A program made the position numbers and the translations under genes. Positions 42,216 through 51,393 of a stretch of 64,000 nt of DNA are shown piece after piece (position 1 is the stretch's first letter; each line of letters opens with the position of its first letter). The notes below the pieces were generated by a model that saw nothing but the letters and a program-made list of their open reading frames with translations, was not told where the DNA came from and made no database searches. Source of the stretch: Sycon ciliatum. Taxonomy: Eukaryota > Porifera > Calcarea > Leucosolenida > Sycettidae. The stretch spans positions 7,939,833-8,003,832 of the forward strand of contig NC_088655.1 in NCBI RefSeq assembly GCF_964019385.1, in the 5' to 3' direction.

Positions 42216-45200
42216 TCATCCACTGTATCTAGCTGGCTGTCGTCGATTACCAGGGCCTCGGAGATCGTAGCGCTGAGTCGGCATGTCAGCCGCAAACTCG
42301 ATGCTCACCACATTATCACAGGCAGCTGGCTCTGGGCGATCTTCGGCAGCATCATGGTTACCATCATCTAGTGTTCCATCTACCTGCTGGGCGTGTCCAG
42401 GCTTGACGATATCAACGTTCACGACCTTCTCTCTGCCGTCAGCATGCTGGATCACCAGGGTCGATGGCGAGACTATCTTCAGCACCGTCCAGCCACTCTC
42501 ATATGGCGTCATGAGCTTCTGACTCCGGTCTGGGCGACGTAGCATCACCGGATCATCGACACGGTATGGTGACTCTGTTGGACCGCCTGACACAGAGTCA
42601 TTCGAGGACAGTAGTGACTCAACAAGGTCTCGAATTCGAGCAGCGCGCCCGGCGAGTCGGTCTACCCATTCACTGGCGCTGTATGCTGTCGGGTCGTGAT
42701 CAATTACTAGATCGCGCCCTTCCCAGCCCGTGATGGCCAGCCTTGGCGATATTCCGGTTGTAGCATGGCGACGTCTATTGTAGTAGAACAGAACCAACTC
42801 CAGCTCAGACGTCCAGTCACTGGTTTCCTCGAGCGCCTTACGCAGGAGACCGATGATCGTGCGGTTGAGCCGTTCAACCCCTCCTTGTGATTGAGGATGT
42901 CGAACTGCACCCGTTTTCACCACCACACCAAACTGTTCCAGGAGGGCTGCTACGACCGCGTTCCGGAACTCAGTGCCGTTGTCCATGCGAATGACAGACG
43001 GCGGGCCCCACCGGCAGCAGATCTTGGTCAGTGCGGCTGCTACGCTCGCTGCATCGTGTCGACGTAGTGGCTGTACCTCCGCCCACTTGGTGAACATGTC
43101 GACGCATACCAGGCAGCAGTGGTGCGCTCCACTCTGGCCAAGCTCCAATGTGTCGATCTGTATGACCTCCCATGGTCGTCCTGGTACGTCTGGACGCGTT
43201 GGCTCGACAGTCGGTCCCCGTGCCGGGTTAGCTGCAGAGCAAGGCACACACGCTTGGACAACACTCTGGCATTTCTCGGCCATCAGCGGCATATAGCAGC
43301 GCTTGCGCAGTGAGTCATGCATTGTCGTCCAGGTGGCATGGCCAGAGGTCTTGTGAGATGCTTTCAGTACTTGGTCTTCAAGCTCAGGTGGTATGACTGG
43401 CACTTGCACGACACCGTCGAGTGGCAGCTTTACTGAACGCATCAGCACACCGTTATGGTCCAACAGCTGATCACGGACCGGTCTGTACAGCTTCGACGAC
43501 AGGGGGGTTCCCGACTTCAGCTCATCCAGCAGCTGTGATATCTCGGTATCGGCTTGCTGCGCATCCTTTATCTCACTGAGAGTAACGGGCCCGATAGCAT
43601 GCTTGTGCGTTGCCACAGAAACAGAACAAACATCACTCGGCTCGGCTGTACCCTTGGGCCACCGCCTCGGGACACGGGTGAGCTCATCGGCCGGGTTCTG
43701 GTCAGTCGGCACCCACTCCACTCGGACCTTGAGGCCGACCGTTTGGACGAGGTCAGCAATCACTTCCAGTCGCCGCTCAACCAGTATCTTGTGCAGCCCA
43801 CCGACTTTCACTCGGCGCACATTGCCGAGGACCTGCTTCAGCCAGCCGTACACTGTCTTTGAGTCGGTGACGAGTCGTACCGTCTGCAGGTGCCATTGCG
43901 CTGCAAGCGACAGTCCACGCACGGCAGCATCTAGCTCCGCCACATTGATGTGCTTCTTATCGGCTGTGTCCCGCAGCCATGTACCGTCTTCGATGACTTG
44001 GCCGTTCAGCTGGAGGACCACACCGACTGCCAGATCCGAGGCATCGCAGAACACAGCCCAATCTCCATCGGACTCGGCTGATGCATGCCACACACCACGG
44101 ACGGGGTCTTGAGCGGACAGCTGCTCAGCAACTTCGTCAGCACACTGAAGAACGCTAGGTGGAACCGGCGTGTCCCATCTGTCCACTGCACTTGATAGCC
44201 GCTTCAACATTGAGCAGGCTGGGCGAAGCCATGCGCACACTGGATAGTGGCTTGTGAGCCGACCCGTCCATTGGAATACACCACGCTTTGTCAGCGGTTG
44301 ACGGAAGCTGAGGTCGACTCCATCGCGGCGAGCCCACATGATGGTACCATCAGCAGTCGTCGATAGCTTCAGGCCAAGCACTCGCGCCTCGGGTAGATGC
44401 TCTGGTGGCTTTGTCGGCAAGCCATACCGTGCTAGCTCTGCAGCGACGGCCTTGCGCTTCTCCGCTGGCGTGAGGACGTCATCAACATAGTTGTCAACAT
44501 CAGGCCATCGTCGCGTCACCCACCGAACAATGATGTCCATGAATTTTGGTGCAATCGATAGACCAAAACCCATCCGTGACATGGCGTACAGCTTCCCACG
44601 CCACACCACGACTTGGTAGCGCAAGAGGGATGGGTCGACTCGTACCTGCAAGTACGCCTTACGTATGTCGACAAGTTCAAACTGGCTGTCTGCAACCTGT
44701 CGCCACTTGCGGATCTTCTCACCGCATGCTGGGGCATCAGTGCCTGGGTTCGACTTAATCACCGCATTCAAGCCTCGGTAATCGAGACAAGGACGAACTG
44801 GGGTCGACTCCTTGTGGGCTTGGTCCTTGGCGAGCAGCGGAATGATGGCCGCCGGAGGACCGTGCGTAGCCTCGTCGTACTCGATCAGGTAGCCATTCTC
44901 GACCCAGGCGTCCATCTCGTCACAGAACTGCGACTCTTGCTTGTCTGACAGGTTGTGCCTCGCGTACTGTCCGATCCCTGAGCCGATCGGAGATGTAGGA
45001 GCTTGCCCATCACGCCACTGCCAGTGCAACGTCCAATGCTGCTTGTCGTTGTCCCACCGGAGCTCTCCGTCTTCGGCCTTCAGGGTCACACCACGATCGT
45101 CCTCTGTGACGTCCACATGACGGAGTGTGCTCTCAACGTCAGCTGCAGCAGTAGCGGCTGCACCGGTATCTCTAGGCTGAGGACCAAAGCACACGCCATT

Positions 45201-46460
45201 GACCTCGCCGTCCTCGCCATACCTGAGTCGAACGCCACCAACACCAGCTATAACGTCAGCACCGAGGAGGAGGTCTGCTGCCACAGCCGTCAATGAGTCG
45301 ACAACGCAGGCATTCACACGCACTCTTGGCAGACTAACCGGTTCACCATCTCCTTGGCGCTGCAGTTCCAGATCAACTGCTCCTCTGATCTTCACCTTGC
45401 TGCTATCCACGGATACAACAGACACACGTGGCTGAGCAGTGAACGGAATCTTGTGAAGTTTGAGGAACTCGACCGTAACCATTGTGTAACTTGCACAAGT
45501 GTCCACTGCTGCTCTAGCACGTGCCCATTCGCTGCCTACCACGCCTCGCACGTCAACGTGGATCCTGGGCAGTGAAGCTCTAGTAGCCTCGGCTACAGTG
45601 CACAAACACGCACCCCTCGCCAGGGAGCCACTGTCTGCAGCCGTTGCTGCACCAGACGATTTCCGCTCTTGCCAGGCTTTACGCTCCGGACAGTCACTCT
45701 TCATGTGACCTGGCTTGTCACAGAAGTAACAGGTTCGAGGGCCAGTACGCTCGCCACGCGTTCCTTTACCAGCACCACTCTTGCGACCAGGTTTCTTCGC
45801 TTTCGGGCACTGCCGCGCCATGTGGCCAACTCCGCCACAGTTGAAACACGCCTGCTCATCCGTGGTGGCAGCCGCCACAACAACATCGCCACGTACTCGT
45901 GTCAAGTGGTCCGAGGTCGCAGCCTTCAACGCCCGTACCACGTCCAGGCAACCCGTCACACTCAACTCTTTGCCCGCCATCGTAAGTCTTAGCTCTCGGG
46001 CAAACTCTACCGGCAGTCCCTTGATCAGCTGCTCTATGATCATCGGGTCCTTGTCGTCATCAGCCTTGTGCCCCGCCATAGTACTCAGTCGCTGCAAATC
46101 GGCAACGTAGGCGTCGGGGGACTCATCCACGCGCATCGTCCGTGAGGTGAATCTGGCGTACGCCTGCGCCTTCGTCAGAGTGAACGACAGTCCCATTTTC
46201 GCCAAGACTTTATCTTTGTCTTTCTGATCGCTTGCCGGCATCCGTGAAAATACAAGAAACGCGTCATCCGTCAGGAACAACGGAAAATTCTTCACTTTCT
46301 TGTCGTCCGTGTCCCAACCTTGTATGTTTGCAAGCACCAGAAACTTATCCCAAAAACGTCCGAAATCGTCCCCGTTCCCACGGAACGGCTGGAGGAAGTT
46401 GTCAAACTTGAGCGACATCTCGCTGGCGTGGCAGGGTTTGCACTCGTCAATACAACACAC
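42216..46460 (-). CDS. Gypsy element 2 Gag-Pol polyprotein, unbroken
   Basis: One 1414-codon frame; the likely start is Met15 (codon at 46418), because the Gag-like block begins there. Order by residue: Gag about 15-180; two CCHC knuckles at 205-218 and 244-257; protease around Asp320, reading DTCAS where DTGAS is usual; reverse transcriptase about 520-700 with Asp598 and YVDD at 658-661; RNase H with Asp806, Glu842 and Asp866; integrase with the H2C2 zinc site (His1036, His1041, Cys1071, Cys1074) and catalytic Asp1103, Asp1160 and Glu1196. The order gag-PR-RT-RH-IN is that of Ty3/Gypsy. There is no env-like gene. Single-frame Gag-Pol needs no frameshift signal. The lack of stops and near-identical LTRs imply a recent insertion. 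The protease glycine change may or may not be tolerated. Confidence 0.93.
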   Translation of the reverse strand: MCCIDECKPCHASEMSLKFDNFLQPFRGNGDDFGRFWDKFLVLANIQGWDTDDKKVKNFPLFLTDDAFLVFSRMPASDQKDKDKVLAKMGLSFTLTKAQAYARFTSRTMRVDESPDAYVADLQRLSTMAGHKADDDKDPMIIEQLIKGLPVEFARELRLTMAGKELSVTGCLDVVRALKAATSDHLTRVRGDVVVAAATTDEQACFNCGGVGHMARQCPKAKKPGRKSGAGKGTRGERTGPRTCYFCDKPGHMKSDCPERKAWQERKSSGAATAADSGSLARGACLCTVAEATRASLPRIHVDVRGVVGSEWARARAAVDTCASYTMVTVEFLKLHKIPFTAQPRVSVVSVDSSKVKIRGAVDLELQRQGDGEPVSLPRVRVNACVVDSLTAVAADLLLGADVIAGVGGVRLRYGEDGEVNGVCFGPQPRDTGAAATAAADVESTLRHVDVTEDDRGVTLKAEDGELRWDNDKQHWTLHWQWRDGQAPTSPIGSGIGQYARHNLSDKQESQFCDEMDAWVENGYLIEYDEATHGPPAAIIPLLAKDQAHKESTPVRPCLDYRGLNAVIKSNPGTDAPACGEKIRKWRQVADSQFELVDIRKAYLQVRVDPSLLRYQVVVWRGKLYAMSRMGFGLSIAPKFMDIIVRWVTRRWPDVDNYVDDVLTPAEKRKAVAAELARYGLPTKPPEHLPEARVLGLKLSTTADGTIMWARRDGVDLSFRQPLTKRGVFQWTGRLTSHYPVCAWLRPACSMLKRLSSAVDRWDTPVPPSVLQCADEVAEQLSAQDPVRGVWHASAESDGDWAVFCDASDLAVGVVLQLNGQVIEDGTWLRDTADKKHINVAELDAAVRGLSLAAQWHLQTVRLVTDSKTVYGWLKQVLGNVRRVKVGGLHKILVERRLEVIADLVQTVGLKVRVEWVPTDQNPADELTRVPRRWPKGTAEPSDVCSVSVATHKHAIGPVTLSEIKDAQQADTEISQLLDELKSGTPLSSKLYRPVRDQLLDHNGVLMRSVKLPLDGVVQVPVIPPELEDQVLKASHKTSGHATWTTMHDSLRKRCYMPLMAEKCQSVVQACVPCSAANPARGPTVEPTRPDVPGRPWEVIQIDTLELGQSGAHHCCLVCVDMFTKWAEVQPLRRHDAASVAAALTKICCRWGPPSVIRMDNGTEFRNAVVAALLEQFGVVVKTGAVRHPQSQGGVERLNRTIIGLLRKALEETSDWTSELELVLFYYNRRRHATTGISPRLAITGWEGRDLVIDHDPTAYSASEWVDRLAGRAARIRDLVESLLSSNDSVSGGPTESPYRVDDPVMLRRPDRSQKLMTPYESGWTVLKIVSPSTLVIQHADGREKVVNVDIVKPGHAQQVDGTLDDGNHDAAEDRPEPAACDNVVSIEFAADMPTQRYDLRGPGNRRQPARYSG

Positions 46461-46463
46461 ACG

Positions 46464-46481
46464 TCCCGGGTTTCGGCACCA
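46464..46481 (-). promoter_or_regulatory. primer binding site, Gypsy 2
   Basis: On the element strand TGGTGCCGAAACCCGGGA starts two bases after the 5' LTR. The TGG start and position fit a tRNA primer site. Confidence 0.75.
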
Positions 46482-46483
46482 GT

Positions 46484-46869
46484 TGTAGTGGAACCCACGT
46501 TCGACCAGCCAGCACTAACGCAACACTTCGGATTAGGGAATGAATTATTTACAAGAGAATTGGAAGAGACATAGAACCAGACTGAAGCACACTGAACTAA
46601 AGGATCAACTCAACTACTGAAGTACAGAGAGACGAGCATGCAATCTGAGAAAGAAGTGCAGCTACACAGCTGACAAAAAACTAAGAAAAACTGAAAGGCG
46701 ACATGACGTATATGCAGCGCAGCTAAGCACGTGGCTAGACACATGCACAGCATGAGAGGTGTACACATAAAGCAGAGGCGCGCGCATGGGTGAGTGTGTA
46801 CACAGCATGCATAGCAACATACATTGTGACACAAGAGTCAAAAGGCACCTAATATAGCAGTTCATAACA
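46484..46869 (-). repeat. Gypsy element 2, 5' LTR
   Basis: 386 bp, nearly identical to 41807-42193. On the element strand it lies upstream of the polyprotein and should carry its promoter. Confidence 0.92.
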
Positions 46870-48151
46870 CGGCACGTCGATCAATGAGTGCATGTACGCT
46901 CGACCCGCTCTGCAGAATGACCTAGTGAAAGTGCTTCTGCGGTTCCGCAAGGAGCCAGTGATGCTCACGGCGGACATTACCGAGATGTTCCTGCAAGTCG
47001 TGCTGGCTGAGCAAGACCGCCGATATCATCGCTTTGTGTGGGACTCACGTGTATACGAGTTCGAGGGGTTGGTGTTCGGCATCAAGGCGTCTCCGTACCT
47101 GGCATGCAAGGCGCTACAAGTGGTGTGCCGCGAGACAGCCGACAAGTATGACCCTGCCATGTTGCAGATCGTTGACCGAGACATGTATGTGGATGATCTG
47201 CTGCGCTCTGCTGTCTCCGTACCGGAAGCCATCCGCACACAGCAGACAGTACAGGACATCCTTGAGCAGGGCAGCTTCCACCTCCGCAAGTGGCTCAGCA
47301 ATAGCTCGGAGGTGATGGACGGCGTACCGGAAGCTGACAGCTCACCGCAGCTCGTAGCTAGCATCAATGATCATGATAACTGTGTGCTACCATCAGTCAA
47401 GACGCTAGGCGTGATGTGGTCGGCAGAGGATGATGCCTTCGCCTTTGAGTTCAAGCCGCCTGCAACAGAGAAGCTGACCAAGCGAGCCGTGCTGAGTAAG
47501 ATGGCATCTATATTCGACCCACACGGACAACTAGCTCCCTTCACGATTCGCTCTCGTGTCATGTTCCAGGAGCTGTGCATCCTCGGCGTGGGCTGGGATG
47601 ATCCACTGGACGCTGAGCACACGCGGAGATGGACATCCTCGTTTAGCGAGCTGGGAGATCTGGCGCCGATCCGTGCGCCGCGCTGCTTCAAGTGTCCGGG
47701 TCGCGAGTCGTCTGTCGCTACATTGTCGCTGCACGTGTTCACGGATGCTTCAGATGCCGCCTACACCGCTAACGTGTACGTTCGTGTTGAGTACCCAGAT
47801 GGCAATGTGCGAGTGACGCTAGCACTCGCCAAGGCGCGTCCATGTCCCATTAAGAAGATGTCGATCTCGAAGCTGGAGCTGAAGGGTGCTATGCTTGGTG
47901 TTTGCCTGGCCCAGACAGTGAATGACGCGCTAGATCTGCCGAAGGCTGATGCCACCTACTGGTCCGACTCGATGAACGTGCTTCGTTGGGTGAGAACACA
48001 TTGCAGAAAGTTTAAAGTCGATGTGGGCAACCGGATAGCTGAAGTACAAGAGTATTTAGCTGGCAGCCAGTGCAACCATGTTCCTGGAAAGCTGAACCCA
48101 GCCCACAAGAGCACCAGAGGCTTGACAGCAGCCAAGCTAGCCAGTGATTGA
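46870..48151 (+). pseudogene. BEL/Pao element 2: reverse transcriptase and RNase H
   Basis: Resumes the coding text cut at 41806: RPALQNDLVKVLLRF, LTADITEMFLQV (catalytic Asp), FGIKASPYLACKAL, MYVDDLLRS (YVDD), FHLRKWLSNS, KTLGVMWSAEDD, IFDPHGQLAPFTIR, the RNase H start HVFTDASDAAYTANVYVR, SISKLELKGAMLGV, YWSDSMNVLRWVR and CNHVPGKLNPA. The 419-codon frame is unbroken to a TGA at 48149, so this part decayed little. Confidence 0.85.
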
Positions 48152-49009
48152 GTATGGTGGAGCGGCCCCGAGTTCCTCGTCCAGCAGCACAATCAGTGGC
48201 CCTCTCGTCAGATAACCGTGCCAAAAGAGTTGCCCGGAATGGTAAAGCGAGCGCAAGTGATGGCGTTCGCTGTGCAGCAAGTTTCAGCGGAGGTGTTTCG
48301 TCTCCACCCCGACAACTACTCGTCATGGAAACGACTAGTAAGATTGATGGCTTGGTGCTACCGTTTCATCAACCGGTGTCGTCGACGTCATGCTAGCACA
48401 AGAGGGGATCCGGAAGCAGCAGTTACAGCAGTCGACTCTGTGGAGCTCAAGTCTGAGGAGCTCCAACGTGCCGAATGTCACTGGTATGCGATTGCACAAG
48501 CAGAGAGCTATCCCGCTTCGTATCGGCAGATGACGTCAGGGAAGCCGCTGCTACGGCTGAATCCAGTGCTCGACAAGGACTACCCGTGTGTGCTACGCGT
48601 TGGAGGTCGTCTGAAGACTGCCAGCCACTTGCCTGAGCATACCCGGCATCCGATAATCTTGCCCCAGCACCATCGGGTTACTCAGTTGATAGTCGACACC
48701 GAAGATCGCAAGTGTGATCACAGTGTGGGCCCAAACCACCTCTTGGCAAACCTGATCCTGCGGTTTTGGATCATCCGTGGCAAGGTTGTCGCACGATCTC
48801 ACCGTGCACACTGCGAGCTCTGCAAGAAGAAGTGGGCCACTGTGGCTTTGCAGCAGATAGCACCGCTCCCGCTATTCCGAACAGCTCCACCGTACCGGGC
48901 ATTTTCAAGATTGGGAGTTGACTATGCCGGTCCGTTCCGGACAAAACAAGGACGTGGCAAGACCCAGCTCAAGAGGTACCTCTGTGTCTTCTCTTGTTTG
49001 CAATCCTGA
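48152..49009 (+). pseudogene. BEL/Pao element 2: integrase zinc region and core start
   Basis: Frame 48218-49009 reads LRLNPVLD, VLRVGGRLKTASHL, HPIILPQHHRVTQLIV, a HRAHCELCKKKW zinc half and FSRLGVDYAGPFRTKQ with the first catalytic Asp, followed by LKRYLCVFSC. It ends with a stop at 49007. Confidence 0.82.
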
Positions 49010-49727
49010 GCCTGTCATTTCTAGATGGCGTATGGCCTGGACAACGAGTCGTTTCTGCTAGCATTCACCCGTTTCTGCAAGTCCAGAGCCGTGCCAGCTG
49101 AGGGCGTCGTCAGACAACGGGACGAACTTTGTCGGTGCAGAGCGCGAGCTAAGAGAAACCGATCAAGCGCTAGGTTCTAATGAAGTGGCCGCAAGTATGG
49201 CCAGCCAAGGAGTTCACTGGCGCTTCAATCCACCTCTCGCTCCGCACTTTGGCGGCGTATTTGAGTGTGTGGTCAAGGCAGCAAAGCGCGCAATGATGGC
49301 AACTCTGTCCAAGGCCAATCTCACTGATGAGGAACTTGTAACTGCCATGGTGAGTGCGGATGGCCTACTCAACTCGCGCCCGTTGACGGCTGTCCGGATT
49401 GACGTGGATGATGCCGCACCGCTAACACCGATGCACTTCCTAGATGGACAGTGTGAGCTGACTCTGCCCCTCGAAGAAGTCGCTGAGTTGCACCCACAGC
49501 GTCGTTGGCGGCTCCTCCAACAGCTCCTACGCGAGGTATGGCGGCGATGGCTTCGAGAAATAGTGCCTCGGCTGAATGTGCCGAGCCTACCCTCACGCAG
49601 TTGTCCCCGTCTGGAACCAGCTGCCCGCCGGAGTCTTCTCTGGTCCATTCTGCACCAAGAACTTGCAACATTTAAAGGTTGCAGCCAACCATTCTTTGAA
49701 GACCAACGACTGGTCGTGGGCACATGA
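49010..49727 (+). pseudogene. BEL/Pao element 2: integrase core end
   Basis: After broken frames around the second Asp (a SDNGTNFVG-like text is visible near 49110-49135), 49185-49727 gives VHWRFNPPLAPHFGGVFECV (final Glu), LLNSRPLTAVRIDVDD, LTPMHFLDG, and a degenerated C-terminus. Downstream I find no polypurine tract or 3' LTR, so the element seems truncated. Confidence 0.8.
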
Positions 49728-50157
49728 CCATCTCTGATTATCAGCATCATCCATATCTTTCTCCACCTAACACTAGCTGTGTTATCTTTTCCTCCTTGAA
49801 ACGTTCTGTCTCTCCTTATAACATTTCGTACCATATGTCACTCCTTTCATTTGTTTCTTCTTCTTTCTTTTTGGCGAGTTTTTTGTCCCCATGACGTCGA
49901 GACCTCAGGTTGCCTGAGGGCAAAAAGTCTCACCATAGCTATGCTCCCAGTTTGCATTTTTTTGTCTTTGCCTGTGAGCTGAGTTCATTGTAAATAATTT
50001 AAAAAATGGTCGCACTCGCTGACTGTATAAGATCTGGTTACGTTGGTGCACAGTTAGTAATAACTCGGAACAATTTGTTCTTCTCCTTTTTCACAATGAA
50101 TTATGTCCAGCAATGTAGTGATAAAACAGGGTCAAAGCAGAATAGCTAAAAACAACA
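49728..50157. other. non-coding, includes partial copy of the 8-kb repeat end
   Basis: The segment 50018-50095 (TATAAGATCTGGTTACG, TAATAACTCGGAACAA) matches the right end of the repeat at 7984-8056. The rest is T-rich and unassigned. Confidence 0.5.
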
Positions 50158-51393
50158 ATGATTAATACGTGCCTAATATACATCATGCATATACGTAATT
50201 CATTGTTCTTGTTCTCGTTTGCTCGTTCCGCTATATTACCTTGTGAGCCTGAGTGGCCGTCAGATCACGTTTTCTATATAGAGGAACTGTCCAAAAATGG
50301 AGTTAGCCCTGCTGAGCTGAAGCAGGTGGACTTACAAGGGAAGCCTGGCTGGTGCCTCGTAGCACTGTCCTGTGGAGCCGCACGCGACCGGCTTGTATCC
50401 TCCGGCTTGTCAATAAGCGGTAAGGCTGTACCTGTGACTGTGGGCGGCAGTGAAGTAATCACAGTATCGGTATTTGGATGCCCATTGCATTTACATGATG
50501 GAGCAGTTGCAAGTTCTTTGGGGGCATATGGAGATATTCATGGCCCAGTAACAAGAAAGATCGTGGAGCATGGTGATTTTTCAATCGAAACGGGAACCCG
50601 CCATGCAAGGTTGAGTTTGAAGAAGATCCTGCCGTCTACAGTGCGTACAGGTTCCGGTAGTACCACGGTACGGGTTTGGTACCCAGGTCAAACGCAAACA
50701 TGTTTTCGATGTCAGCAAGGCGGACATGAGGCAAAGGCCTGTCCAAATCGCCTCACCCACACACGGAGTACGACAAAGCCATGGGGTCGGGGTCCACCAG
50801 CCAACCGCCAACTGGCCAGTGGCGTGGGGTCAGACAAACAGGACTCATCTGCTGTAGGAGGGTCGGATGCAGAAAGAGTTGCAGGACGAGAGGCGGGAAA
50901 TCCAAGCTCATTGGATCAGCAGCCTCCCTCGGGTACGACAGCCAACCGCCAGCTTGCCAGTGCTAGTGGTGTGGGGTCAGACAAACCGTACTCTGACTCA
51001 TCTGCTGCAGGAGGATCGGATGCCGAAAGGGATGCATCCAGGGAACCCGAATCTGCCGCAGTGGGAGGCACTGAAGGAGAGCCCAACTTCACTCTAGCTC
51101 TGTCCCCCGACAGCAGCTGGGCTGAGGAGTCAGATGGAGGAACCTCCACCCCCTCCCCACCGCAGCCTGACCCCACCACGTCTCTGGCCCACTCTGATCC
51201 TGCTAGTGACGAAGACAGAGCAATGGCCCTACTGGCTGACTGCGCTAAGAGCAACAGCAAAGCAGGCACCAACAGCAAACGGCAGCGAAGCTCGACCACC
51301 CCCTCAGCTGAAGCCGAATTCACCGAAGTCCGTGGAAGAAAGAAAAAGAGAAAGGGTCCAGCTGGCAGCAAGCAGAACACTTGGCGTTTTTAA
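50158..51393 (+). CDS. LINE ORF1 (nucleic-acid-binding, zinc knuckle)
   Basis: A 411-codon frame. The first 25 residues are hydrophobic and may not be translated; the conserved part starts around EPEWPSDHVFYIEELSKNG. A fold typical of LINE ORF1/Gag-like proteins follows (HLHDGAVASSLGAYGDIHGP), then one CCHC knuckle CFRCQQGGHEAKACP near residues 184-196. The C-terminal half is disordered, with an imperfect internal repeat (NRQLASGVGSDK and NRQLASASGVGSDK) and ends in a basic RGRKKKRKGP. It would coat the element RNA. It overlaps the ORF2 frame by a few codons, consistent with a bicistronic LINE. The frame is open, so this copy may be young. Confidence 0.75.
   Translation: MINTCLIYIMHIRNSLFLFSFARSAILPCEPEWPSDHVFYIEELSKNGVSPAELKQVDLQGKPGWCLVALSCGAARDRLVSSGLSISGKAVPVTVGGSEVITVSVFGCPLHLHDGAVASSLGAYGDIHGPVTRKIVEHGDFSIETGTRHARLSLKKILPSTVRTGSGSTTVRVWYPGQTQTCFRCQQGGHEAKACPNRLTHTRSTTKPWGRGPPANRQLASGVGSDKQDSSAVGGSDAERVAGREAGNPSSLDQQPPSGTTANRQLASASGVGSDKPYSDSSAAGGSDAERDASREPESAAVGGTEGEPNFTLALSPDSSWAEESDGGTSTPSPPQPDPTTSLAHSDPASDEDRAMALLADCAKSNSKAGTNSKRQRSSTTPSAEAEFTEVRGRKKKRKGPAGSKQNTWRF

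Noticed and set aside
42707..46110. Numerous plus-strand ORFs over the Gypsy polyprotein
   Set aside because: They are antisense shadows of the 1414-codon minus-strand frame, with no motifs of their own.
49728..50157. 3' LTR of BEL/Pao element 2
   Set aside because: No sequence here matches the region before the element's primer site at 39144.
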